Assembly (NCBI GenBank): GCA_004431415.1
Contig: QPMI01000532.1
Span: 48,208 to 112,207 of the forward strand
DNA: 64,000 nucleotides
DNA from: Cyanophora paradoxa
Taxonomy: Eukaryota; Glaucocystophyceae; Cyanophorales; Cyanophoraceae
Reading direction: 5' to 3'
Positions 10,923-21,423 of this stretch are shown here, in pieces; the first letter of the stretch is position 1, and each line of letters begins with the position of its first letter. The notes beneath the pieces are model-generated. The model worked only from the letters and a program-made list of their open reading frames with translations, had not been told where the DNA came from and searched no databases. The position numbers and the translations under genes are program-made.

Positions 10923-12811
10923 CTATCGGAAGATGCGCTTGCCGGCCTTGTAGGCCTTGCGGGCGGCGAGGACGGGCCCGACGGCGAGGAGGGTCGGCAC
11001 TCCGAGGGCGATGCCGAGGGCCCCCGCGACGGGCGCGCCGATGCCCCACGCCGCGGTGAGGCCGACGCGGCGGGCCCAGAGGCCGGCCTTGGAGTGGGCG
11101 CCGTGCTGGGACCCGGGGCACCCGAAGGGGTTGAGCTTCGAGAAGTGCCGGGAGCTGTAGTCGCCCCCGCAGAGGTAGCAGAAGCTGTGCCCGCAGCGGC
11201 ACCTGCGCCCCGAGCTCAGCTCGAGCTTAGCTTAGCCGGGGCGGAGCGGACGTCACGTGGTTGCAGCCGCCGTTCTTCTCGACGAAGCTGCGGCACTTTC
11301 GGCACCGCGTCGCGTGCTCCCGCTGCCAGACCGCCACCCCCGCCTCGTTCGGGCGCTCCCGCTTCTCGTACGTCTGCCGCCGCCGCGCGGATTAGAAAGC
11401 GAAGGCTGGAGCTGGAGAGGCGGGGCGGGCGCGCCTTGCAGTCGGTGCCGATGTGGGCGCCGGCGTGGACGAAGCAGAAGGGCTGGCGGCAGGCGGGGCA
11501 CGCGACGGCGGGGCGGCGGCGGGCCGAGGCCTTGGGGAAGCTGGAGACCACGCCGCAGTGCGGGCACTCGCGGGACTGCTTGTCGGCGTGCAGGACGCGC
11601 AGGTTCAGGAAGCGGTTCAGCTCCGCCGGCGCCCCCTCCAGCAGCTCGATCACCGCCGCCTCCTCCGCCCGCCGGCTGCACCCGGGCGCTGCGTTCGCGT
11701 CAGAAGCGCGCGGCGGCTTGAGATGCGGAGGATTGGGCGCACATGGGCACTTGAAGAAGATCAAATTCTCGTGGAGCTTGTGCGTCGCGTAGGCGGCGGC
11801 GCAGTCGCGGCAGGTCGGGTGCGCCCCCGCGCATTCGTCGCCGAAGCCCCGGAAGAGCGCCGCCTCCTTGGGGAGGCGCTCGAGGCAGACCTGGCACCGG
11901 AAGCTCGAGCCCTGCCCCTGCTGCTCCGCCGCCTCCTCCGCTCCCGCCTCGCCCGCGCCCGACCGCGCCGAGAGCCGCTGCGCGCCGCCGCGCGCCGGCG
12001 CCGCGCCGGCCTCGCTGAGGAGCGCCCGCAGGCGCGCGGCGAGGGCGCGCTCCCGCTGCGTCGGGCGCAGCGCCTCCGGTCCGGCCGCGAGGTCCCCTGG
12101 CGCCTGCGCCCCGCGTCCTTCAGCGACGGAGGCGCGGGCGCAGACGGATCCCGCAGGGGCGCGGCGCACGGGACTCGGGTCGGTATCGGAGAACGGGTTC
12201 TTGCCGGCGATGAGGGCGGGATCCGGGGGCGGCGGCGCGGCACTCGCGGAGCCCGGCAGCTCGAAGTCAGCGAATGCCGCTAGAAAGTGCGGAGAGTACG
12301 GCTCGTCCTCCACGTCCTCCCCCCCTTCTGTGGAGCTGCTCGCCACCGTTCCTGGCGGCGCGCCCGCGGGCTCCGGAGCAGGGCGGCCGCGACTCGAGCT
12401 TGGTGCCGCGGGCTGGAGAGACCGCTCTGTTGCGGCGGAGGGGAAACGGGTGACGGCCAAGGCGAGCGCGACGCCGAGATCCATCTCGAGATCGCCGTAC
12501 GCGGCCACTTCCGCGGCCGTCGCCTCGCGATCAGTCTCCGTGCGCGATGTCGACGCGCCCGCACCCGTCCTGTGCTTCGAGCGGACCGGAGACGCCCGAG
12601 ACGTGCTTTGAGAGTCCCAATCGACCCCGAGTGCCGAAAGACGACGGCAGGCGCCAACATGGTCAAGGGCGGCCTTCAGGAGGTACGGCGGCGCGTCCGT
12701 CATGGCCGTGATGAGCAACGGCGGTGCTGCAGCTGTCGCCGACGGTGAAGACGATGATGATGAAGAGGCCTCGGCATCGTCCGGAACGCGCCTCGCGAGG
12801 GAATTCCGCAT
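10923..12811 (-). CDS. RBR-type (RING-IBR-RING) E3 ubiquitin ligase with hydrophobic C-terminal tail
   Basis: Transfers ubiquitin through a RING1-IBR-RING2 relay. The N-terminal 250 residues or so are Ser/Ala/Pro-rich. RING1 begins FRCQVCLERLPKEAAL and continues CAGAHPTCRDCAAAY. After splicing 11694-11743 the frame reads FFKCPSPGCSRRAEEAAVIE. The IBR follows: ECPHCGVVSSFPKAS, then VACPACRQPFCFVHAG. RING2 reads RCRKCRSFVEKNGGCNHVT, spliced to CRCGHSFCYLCGGDYSS; the Cys in GGCNH is the expected thioester-forming residue. The tail, WARRVGLTAAWGIGAPVAGA and onward to LGVPTLLAVGPVL, is hydrophobic and may anchor the ligase in a membrane. The stop is at 10923-10925. The intron after HIGTDCK starts GCGCGC, not GT. 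ATG at 12811 is the first in frame. Confidence 0.88.
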
Positions 12812-13633
12812 CAGATGCAGGCTGTGTCACTCGCCGGGCGCAGTCGACCTGGGCGTACGTCCGTCATCAATGGAAGCGTTATCTCAATCTAGAGCGATGC
12901 CACTCACTCGCTAACGCGATCCAGGAGCAGGCGGGGAAAGCTGCAAGTTGCAGAGCTGTCAGAGAGGGCTGCCGGTGCCGCTGCGGCGCTGTGGAACGAT
13001 TTCCCGAGCTTTTTTAGCTGCCGAGGAGGGCCGATATTAGCTTGGACGCGCCTCTGCGTCGGATGAAGCGCGCCTACCTGACCCGAAAAAAAGTCGATCT
13101 CAACCTTCCCCCCCCCCCCCCCCCCCCCCCCGGAAGATGCTTGCTCACCGCGCCCGCGCGCGCGAATTCGAATTCGAACGGCGCGAAAGGCGGCCTCCGG
13201 CGCCGGCGCGCCCCGCGGCCGGACGTCGACGGCGCCGCAGCACACGCGTATACGCACTTGCACTGTCTTGCTGGACTGCACGGCCAGGCCGCGGGGCCCC
13301 GCGGCCTGCATGCCCCGTTAACGTTGATCATCATGGCATGCAAGATGCAACTCTAGGATACGGGCTTCGTCGTTCCACTACTAGTACTCACGATTGCGAA
13401 CAGTGAAGCCTCTCACTCGAGAATAAGCTGCGAAATCAACCGATAAAACACTGCGGAAAAACACGACTCCAAACACGATCATAATCAAGAGCTGCATGCG
13501 AAGCAAATCTCGACCATAAACTAGAGACGGGGGACTGGCTACCAGGATATATAGCTCACTGGACAACGAAAATTTCCGCAATAATCAACCGTTGAACTCT
13601 AGATTTGCTACTGCTGCGAAAACCACAAGGCGG
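12812..13633. other. Intergenic with poly-C run and GAATTC-rich segment
   Basis: Holds a C24 run at 13108-13131, a GCGAATTCGAATTCGAACG palindromic patch near 13162, and an AT-rich stretch from about 13380. No gene was supported. Confidence 0.5.
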
Positions 13634-15289
13634 CTAATAACAAGGACTAATCGGGATGCTCGAGGACTCATTAGTTGGCGTCGGGATCCGACACGTGAGG
13701 GGGGCGGCGGCGGGCCGAGGCCCCGGGGGCCGGGTCGGGTCCAAGGCCTGGGGCGGGGCCGAGGGCGTAGGCCGGGGCCGGGGCCGGGGCCGGGGCCGGG
13801 CGGGGTCGTGGCGGCCGGGGAGGCGGATCCGGAGGCGGGCGGGGCGGGGCGAGCTGGAGCGGGGCGGGCTGCCCGGGAGGTTTGCCCGCAGGTTGCGGGC
13901 GAGCTGCTGGCGCAGCGGCTCGGCGCGGCGGCGGGGCGCCCCGTCGGGCCCGGCCGGCCCCTCCAGCGGCCTCGATCCGGGCGTGGCGAAGCCCTGGCCG
14001 TCGTCCTCGGACGAGTTGGAGCCGGCGCGGGCGGGCCCAGGCGCCACGCGGGAGCGCGACGTGGGCGCGTAGGACTGCGCCCGCCGCGTGTTCAGCTCCC
14101 GCTCCCGCTCCCGAGCCGTGCCGTTCCTCTCGCTCTCCGCCGCCTGCACGGCGCCCTTCTTGAAGCACCCGTGCTGCCCGCCAAGCAAGCGGTCGGCGGC
14201 GGCGGGGCGGACGGAACGCGAAGGAAAGGAGGGTATCGGGATGGGAGGCGGCGCACGCGAACGAAGTGGGCGATGCGCTGGATTGCCTTGGCCCCCGATA
14301 TGACGTTCGTCACGAGGATCATCGCCAGCGAGAGCCCCAGGATCAGCATCTGGCGGGGGCAGGCCCAGGATCACCAACCGCAGGGCGCGGGGCCGGGCGC
14401 GAGACGCGCGCGTGCGCACGGGCGTGTTCGTGCGGCGGTTGTCGATGTACCCGTGGCGGCCGACGGCGACGACGAGCCAGCGGCGGTCCGAGGCCGAGAT
14501 CGTACGCTCGTCCTTTAGGTCCCCGTGCAGGGCCGCCGGGTTCGCGTCCACCATCTGACGGGCCGCCCGAGGATCAGATCAGATCAGATCGGATCGGATC
14601 TGATCGGATCGGACCGAGGCGAAGGTGTAGCGGGGGTCCTTTGGCTCGGAGGCGAGGTGCGTCATGTAGAGGGGCGCCTTGGCCGTGTCGGTCGCGTCGA
14701 AGAGGAAGAGGTCGACGTTCTCCAGCGTGAGGCCGACGACCGAGGCGGAGAGCATCTCGTCGAGCTTGTAGACGACGTCGATCATCGCGTGCAGGTTCTC
14801 CGTTCCGGTGTAGTTCCGCTGCAGGCGGCCCGTCTGCGTGCAGGCGGCGCGAGAGGTCAGGGGCGAGAGGAACCGAGGGGGCGAAGGGGCCCATACATAC
14901 CTCGGGGTTTCTGTAGATCGGCTCGAATACCTGCGACAAAGGACGACGACGAAGTGAGTGAGGCGTGCTGCCGAAGCGAAGCCGAGCGAGGCGAGGCGGA
15001 GCGATGCGTAGGGGAGCGCACGATGACGCCGAACTGGCTCTTGGTGGACTGGACGAGGGTGATGCGGGGCGTGCACGCCTGCTCGCCCGTCGTCCGCGCC
15101 TTGTCGATCGTCACCGCCCGCGCCGCGTTCCTGGCGGAGGGGCGAAAGAAGAAAGGGCGGGTGAGACGGGGCGGGGCGGGCGGGGCGGGGCGGGCCGGGG
15201 CGGCCGCACGAGTAGAGGTTGAAGCCGAGGGCGGCCTCGTTGCCCTTGTACGGCTCGATGAACTGCACCTGTGGGCGCGCTCGAGGCTG

Positions 15290-15326
<37 letters not shown>

Positions 15327-17049
15327 CGCACGGGGAAGTAGAGGGGACGGCTGGCGGCCCGCACGAGGTTGTTGTTCGCATCTCGCTCCGTCCACTGGAA
15401 GTTGGGCATGTACCTAGGGGAAGAAGGGGCGGGTCGGCCCGAGCCGGGGCGGGGCCGGGGCGGGGCCAGCGCACTGCTTCCCCTCTGCCTCCCAGTAGGC
15501 GCGGTTCTCCTGCGTCCCGACCGGCACGAACGCGACCCCGTTGAGCACCCTGCCGCGAGGCTAAGCAGGCGAAGACGGCGGCGGCGGCGGCGGCGAGCGA
15601 GGAGGCGGGCAGCGGGAGGCGGGAGGCGGGAGGCGGGAGGCGGGAAGCGGCGGCGCACGCTGACTTCCAGTACTGTCGAGGATCCGCGAATCGCGCAAAG
15701 TCCGCACGCGACATATTCCCCTCCACTCTGCGGAGACGGTTGGCGGGGCGCGCGGGGCGGAGCGGAGAAGCGGGGCGGGCGCGCGTCAGGTAAAAGTTGC
15801 TCATTTGCTCCAGGTACTGCGCGAGGCGGGGCGGGGCGGCGTCAGACCGGGCCGGCCGGCGGGCGAGCAGCCGGGCGCGGACGCGCCATAAGAGATCTCT
15901 TCAACTCATTCTCGAAGGATTGGAAGGCCTGGACGGACGGGCGTGGGGGCGCCGTCGGTCAGCCAAGCCGCGCCCCGCGGTCTCACGCGCGGGAGGGCGC
16001 ACGCTCTCTGCGGCGGAGAAGAAGAAGAGGCGTGCGAGCGTCTCCTCGTCGTTGATCATGAGGCGGTACTTGAGGTACCTGCACGCGGCGAGGCGCCGGC
16101 GGGCGGAATCTCAGCGTGGGGGGGGGTCTCCCGCATCGCTCGCGCCGGGCGGCCGCATGCGCGCACGTGAAGAGCCCCGCGCAGGCGAGGAACACGAAGA
16201 CCTGCCCCGCCAGCCGTCAGCCTCCCCGCCCACGAAATCCGTCCCCGCAAGCCCCGCCCCGCGCTCACCATGATCGGCCGCACGCGCTCCTTGTACCGGC
16301 GCCGCGCCTCTATGATGTGCTCCTTCTTGAGCGCTGCGCCGAGCGGGCTCGGGACGGTCCCCCGGCGATGAGAGGCGCGGCGCACCGATGCGCAGGTTGC
16401 GGCGCGAGGTGGAGGCTGACATGAAGCTCGCAGCGCTATGCAGCGCTTGCCGCTGCCGCGGCGGCTTCGAGTCCTCCCGCGCCCGCCGGTCCGCTCCCGA
16501 GCTCCCGCCTTCTGAACGGCTGGCCAAGGCATCCTGCTCTCCGCCCTCCTCAGTGTACTGCACCACGACCGCTCGGGTCCGCGGTTGTTGGCCCCCAGAT
16601 GCTGGAAACGAGGCAGATGGCAGCGGCGGAGAGATGGAGGCGAGCGGCAGAGAGAGCGAGGGCCTCCGGTTCACGAGCCGCTCCGCCGGGTTCAGGAGTC
16701 CGGGCGTTACCACCCGGGGCGCTTGCGGACTTGCCGATTCTGCTGCATCGGAAAGAGCTGGGGGCGTTGCAACCGCTGCTGAAGGCTTCTGGCTGTCGGC
16801 CGGAGCGGACTCGCCCGATGTGCGCAGTCGGAGCTCGTTGGGCGGGGGCACAACCCCGTCGGTCGAAAGAGGAATTAGGTGAGGCACAATCGCTACATGC
16901 GGAGCTGAAGTCCAGCCATGGGTGTGTTCTTGTCCCCGGAGATTGGAAAGCGGCGCGGCGATGTCCTCGGCGCGCGGGGTGGTTCCCGTGCTGGCTCCGC
17001 CTCCCAGAGGAGCCAGCCGCCTGGGTCGCGCTCGACCCGCTTCGTCCAT
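13634..17049 (-). CDS. CHASE-domain membrane receptor with no recognisable output domain
   Basis: CHASE is an extracytoplasmic small-ligand-sensing domain, known from cytokinin receptors and other sensor kinases or cyclases. Order seen: a Ser/Pro/Ala-rich N-terminus of about 220 residues; helix EHIIEARRRYKERVRPIM; short membrane segment VFVFLACAGLFT; AFQSFENELKRSLM; then CHASE blocks YLEQMSNFYL, SRADFARFADPRQYWKS, RVLNGVAFVPVG, NFQWTERDANNNLVRAAS, VQFIEPYKGNEAALGFNLYS, CTPRITLVQSTKSQFGVIV, FEPIYRNPE, VDVVYKLDEML-like and ENVDLFLFDATDTAKAPLYM, and RRWLVVAVGRHGYID. A second membrane segment, LILGLSLAMILVTNVI, is followed by a basic, Pro/Arg-rich tail of about 190 residues. About 12 introns; one holds a 36-G run and another GATCC repeats. 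No kinase, receiver or cyclase motif was seen before the stop near 13634. The start at 17049 is the first ATG of the long N-terminal frame and is less certain. Confidence 0.78.
14574..14613. repeat. GATCN tandem repeat inside an intron of the CHASE gene
   Basis: About eight copies of GATCA/GATCG/GATCT lie within the intron separating the TFAS and MVDANPAA exons. Confidence 0.8.
15291..15326. repeat. Poly-G run (36) inside an intron of the CHASE gene
   Basis: Thirty-six uninterrupted G residues on the + strand, that is a poly-C intron on the coding strand, between the RPLYFPV and VQFIEPYKG exons. Confidence 0.9.
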
Positions 17050-17208
17050 TGCGGGGCTGGAAGCCGCTAATTCATCTTCTGGCTGTAAATATTGTAGCCC
17101 CCCTCAATGCCCCATTGGGCCCCCACTTCACCGCCGACGGGAGCCTCTTTCGGCGCATCGGTTCAAGTTTGAACCAGCAAAGGCGGTTTGAGCTTCCGCG
17201 CTGTGCGG

Positions 17209-20200
17209 ATGTACAGGGACAGTCTAAGCATGTCTCTGCTGACGCCGCGGCCCACCGCGGCCGGCGGGTCATCGTCGTGGAGCCCCGCATCCGCGTCGGC
17301 CGCCGCCTCCGAGCGCCACCAGCACTCCCCAACCCGGAAGTACTCGGCCTACGCGCTCTCCAATATCGGTACTTCTACGAAGCCGCGCGTGCCCTCCAAG
17401 CTGGACGGGCGCGCGGCGGCGGATGCGGACTCCCCCAACACGCAGACCCGGTCCGCCGCCCCCGATGCATGTGCCGGCACCGCATGGCATCCTTCTAATT
17501 TTTCCGCACGTCCGCCCCCTCCCCAGCGTCGTGCACTTCGACCGAGTTCGTGCTGCCCGCCACCCGCACTCCTCCCCGCCCAGCTGACCCCGCCCGGCGG
17601 AACCAGATTCTGAACGAGATCGGGAGCATCAAGGCGCAGCTGCACACGCTGGAGCCCGCGGCATCGCTGTCGGCGCGTTCCGACGCGACCTCCTGGGGCT
17701 CCACGGTGGCGCCGGCGCCGCGGAGCCCGCCCACGACGGAGGGTCCGGCCCCCGTCGCAGGGCCGCGCGCCGGCCTCCTGACCGCCGCGGCAGTGAAGCG
17801 GGGCGCGGCGATGTCGCTGGAGGAGGTCGTGCTGCAGCTGCAGCGGCAGGTGGCGGCGCTCGAGGGCCGCGCCCGCCTCGACGAGAGCCTCGTGGCGCTC
17901 GCGCAGGAGATCGCGCGCTCTTCGGCGCAGGACTCGGCGACCATGGAGCGCTTCGCAGCGACGAAGGAGGCCGTGAGCGCGTCGGCCGCCGCCATCGGGG
18001 CGACGCTCGGCGGCTCCCGCGGCGCCTCGCTCGCCTCGCCCGAGGAGCGGCTGCGGGCCGTCGAGGAGCGCGTCGCGCAGCTGGACGCCCCCGGCCGCCG
18101 CGGCGGCCTCTCCGGCGACGACGCGGCCGCCCTCCAGCGGCAGGTCGCCGCCCTCGAGGCGCGCCTCGCCTCCGCCGAGGCCGACGCCGTGCGCGCCCCG
18201 TCCGGCCCGCGCTCGCCGCCGCGCCTCACGCCGGCGCAGGCCTCGGCGCGGACCACGGCCCAGGCGATGCAGGCGGCGGCAGAGCGCGCGGCGGCGGCGG
18301 CGGAGGCGCTGGAGGGGCGGCTGCGCGCGCTGGAGGCGGGGCGGGAGGAGGACGAGAAGGCGGCGGGGGGCCACCCGTTCCGGCGGGCGCAGGCGGCGAT
18401 CGAGCAGGCGCAGGAGGCCGGCGCCGCCGAGTTCATGGCCGGCCTCGCTCGCTTCGAGGAGGACGCGGCGGGGCGCGTCAAGGCGGCCGGCGAGCAGCAG
18501 GCGCGGCGCCTGGGCGCCCTCGCCGACCGCGTCGACGAGGTCCTCCTCTCCCACAAGGCCGCCGTCGAGGCGCAGCTCGCCTCCCTCCGCACCGCCGCCG
18601 CCCGCGACCTGTCCGCTCCTTCTCCGCCCCACCCCCTCCCCTTTCGCTTGACCTTTTTTCGCCTTGCTTGCAGGGAGCTGGTGACGGGGGTGATGAACAA
18701 CGTGCGGGAGGAGCAGCGGGCGCTGCTCGAGCGGCTGCGGGGCTCGTCCGAGGAGGAGGCCCGGCGCGGCCGCGCCCGCACCGACGCCCTCCGCTCGGAC
18801 TTTGCGGCCCTTGCCGCCCGCCTCGCCTCCGTGCGCGCTGCCGCTCGGCGAAGTGTGTGTGCGTTACGTCGCGTGTACCGATCGGCGGCGGCGGCGGCGG
18901 CAGGTGGAGGGCTGGTGCTACGGCGGCCGCGCGCGCTCCAACACGACGCACGCCATCCTCGCGCGGCCGCTCCCGACGCCGCCGACGCCCGCGCACACGC
19001 CGGCGATCGCGTTGACGCACCCGACGGCGCCGCCCTCGCCGGCGCTGCCGGCGCCGCCGCCGCCGCCGCCGGCCTCGATGGATCTTTCGGAGCGCGACGC
19101 CTCTGCTGACGCCGCCATCGCCGCCGCCCAGGCGTGCACGCCCGCCCCGCCCCTGCGCCCTTCTCGTTCTAACGCCGCGCTGCGCAGGAGCGGATGGAGC
19201 AGGCGGCCGCCGAGATCGCCGCCACCATCGCGAGCCGGTGCGCGCGCCCCGCGGCCCCGGCCGCGCCGCGTCTAACTCGGTGTCAGGGTGGAGGTCGTGG
19301 ACTCGGTGCAGGAGCGCCTTTCACGCCTCGAGGGCTTCGAGCGCGAGAGCTCCGCTGGCCTCGTCTCCCAGGCGAGGCGTACCTCCCGCGTTATCCCTCG
19401 CGTTCCCGCGGCTAAGGCGAGGCGGCGGCAGGTGGCGCGCGTGGAAGAGGCGGTGGGCGAGTTCCGGCGGGAGCAGGCCGAGGCTGCCGCCTCCGCCCTC
19501 CACAAGGCCACCCGCGCCGAGGCGCACGCCGGCGCCGCCCTCGAGCGCGCGGGGGCCGCCGAGGGCGCCGCCGCCGCCGCCTGCGCCACGGCCGGCGCCG
19601 CCGAGTCGCGCGCCTCGGAGGCCTTGGACCGCGCCAGCACGGCGGAGTCCCGAGCTGAGGCCGCCCTCGCCGCCGCCGCCAGGGCCCGCCCCTGCCCGCT
19701 CCGCCCCCGCGGCTTCGTTCTTTGCGCCAATGCCGGCGCCCCGGGCAGGCGGAGGACGAGGCGGGGCGGGCGCGGAGCGTGGCTGCGGAGCGGGCGGAGG
19801 AGGCGGCGGAGCGATCGCTGCAGGCGATGGAGGCCGCCGCGCGGGCCGAGGGCGCCTGCGAGGGGCTGCGCGCCACGTCGGCGGCCGACCGCGCGGCGTA
19901 CCGCGCCGAGCTCGACGCCGGCATCGTCCGCCTTCGCGCCGAGGCTCGCGAGGTCCGTGCGGGCGGGCACAGACAAGGGGGCGGCCCGACCCAGCGCGTT
20001 TGGGGCCGACGCGGCGCGGGGCGCGGGCGGCAGGCGACGGAAGAGGCGGCGGAGCGCGTGCGGGAGCGGAGCGCGGCCGAGGCGCGCGAGGCGGCGAAGT
20101 CGGCGGCGGCGGCGGCGGCCGGCGAGGCGGTGCGGGGGCGCTGGCGGAGAGCGGGCGGCGGCGGCGCGCGTGGAGGGCCAGCTGGACGTCGTGCGGGCCG

Positions 20201-21226
20201 AGGCGGCGAGCCGCGCGGCCGCGATCGAGGCCCGCCTCTCGGCCGACATCGACGCCATCCGCCGCGACGTGCGCGACCCCGTCTCGCCACGCCGGGTCCG
20301 AGCCGGGCCGAGCGAGGGTTGCATGCGCAGGCCTCGGCGGCGGTGGCGCGGGCGGCGGCGCTGGAGGAGAGCGTCGCGGCGGAGCGGGCGGAGCGGGCGG
20401 AGGCCGGAGAGGCACTCTCGGAGCGCGTGGCGGGGGCCCTCGGCGAGCACGCGGCCGCCGTCTCGTCGCTGGAGCGCCACGTCTCGGCCGTCGAGGAGCA
20501 GGTCGCGGCGCTCGCGCGCGAGGCGCAGGCGCGGGGCGCGGCCGTGGAGCGCGCCGAGCGCGAGGTCGCGGCGCTGCGGGCCGCCTGCCTCGAGAAGGTG
20601 GACGCCCTGCGCGCCGTCGTCGAGTCGGGGCAGCTGAAGAAGGAGAGCATCCTCCACGACCGCCTCGACGAGGCGAGCCCGCCCGCGCGGCTCCGCCCGC
20701 GCAGCTCCGCCCGGACTCCCGCCTCACTCGGCGACGCGCAGATCGAGCGGATCGTGACGGACGTCGCCGCGCGCTCGCGCACTCACGACGCCTTCGTGCG
20801 CCGCCCCTTCGCCCTAGTCCGGCCGACGACGCCGCCGACGATGCAATCCGCCAGATGCGGGAGCTGAAGAGCGCGGAGGTGGCGCGGGAGACAAAGCTGG
20901 AGGCGCTCGAGGAGGAGGCGCGGCACAGCAAGCGGACCCTCACCGAGGCCCTCAAGGTTCACCGACTTCGCCGGAGCCGACTGAGCCCCTCTCACCTGAG
21001 ATCCGGTTCGATCCCTCGCAGGTCATGAACCACGCCCTCGAGGACGCCGAGACGGCCCGTCCCCGCCCCGCCCCCGCCCCCGCCCGGCCCGCCCCGCCCG
21101 CCTGACCGTCCAGCCCCGCCCCGCGCGCAGGCCGCGTGCGAGATGGCGGCGGCGACGCCCTCTCCCAAGCCGTGCCCCGCCAAGGGCTTCGAGACCCTCC
21201 GCAAGAGCCGCGAGACCCTCCGCTGA
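17209..21226 (+). CDS. Long Ala/Glu-rich coiled-coil protein
   Basis: No enzymatic domain is visible; it is probably structural. The first ATG in frame is at 17209 (MYRDSLSMSLLTPRP). Splicing about 17472-17527 and 17548-17610 gives AAPDASSCTSTEF joined to ILNEIGSIKAQLHTLEP. Long heptad-rich stretches follow: LEEVVLQLQRQVAALEGRA, RLRAVEERVAQLDA, LQRQVAALEARLASAEADA, ELVTGVMNNVREEQRALLE, RVEEAVGEFRREQAEAAA, ESVAAERAERAEAGEALSE, LERHVSAVEEQVAALAREA, IRQMRELKSAEVARE and ETKLEALEEEARHSKRTL. The C-terminus ends GFETLRKSRETLR with the TGA at 21224-21226. About 12 introns. It is flanked by the CCDC81-type gene, so a cytoskeletal or ciliary role is possible but only by association. Apolipoprotein-like helices are an alternative. 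Confidence 0.7.
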
Positions 21227-21423
21227 GCCGCGGAGCCGCTAGCATTAGCCTAGGCCTGCGCTCGTTTTAATTCGCTGCTTTCTCTCGACGTTTCTCTTAA
21301 TGTATGTATGTTTGCATGCGCCCGGCTCGCGCGTGTGCGGTTCCGATATTCGTGCGATACTTAAGATTAGATTTGAAAAAGAGGGGCCGAGATCGAGACC
21401 TAGACCTAGACGGGGCGCTACAG

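Noticed and set aside
14574-14613. GATC-rich repeat as a methylation or replication-origin signal
   Set aside because: It lies inside an intron, and similar GATCY repeats occur in other introns, so it is better explained as a microsatellite.
19321-20955. Several 380-600-codon frames on both strands overlapping the coiled-coil gene
   Set aside because: Arg/Pro/Ala-rich shadow frames are expected at this GC content; only the frames giving heptads and joined by splice sites were kept.
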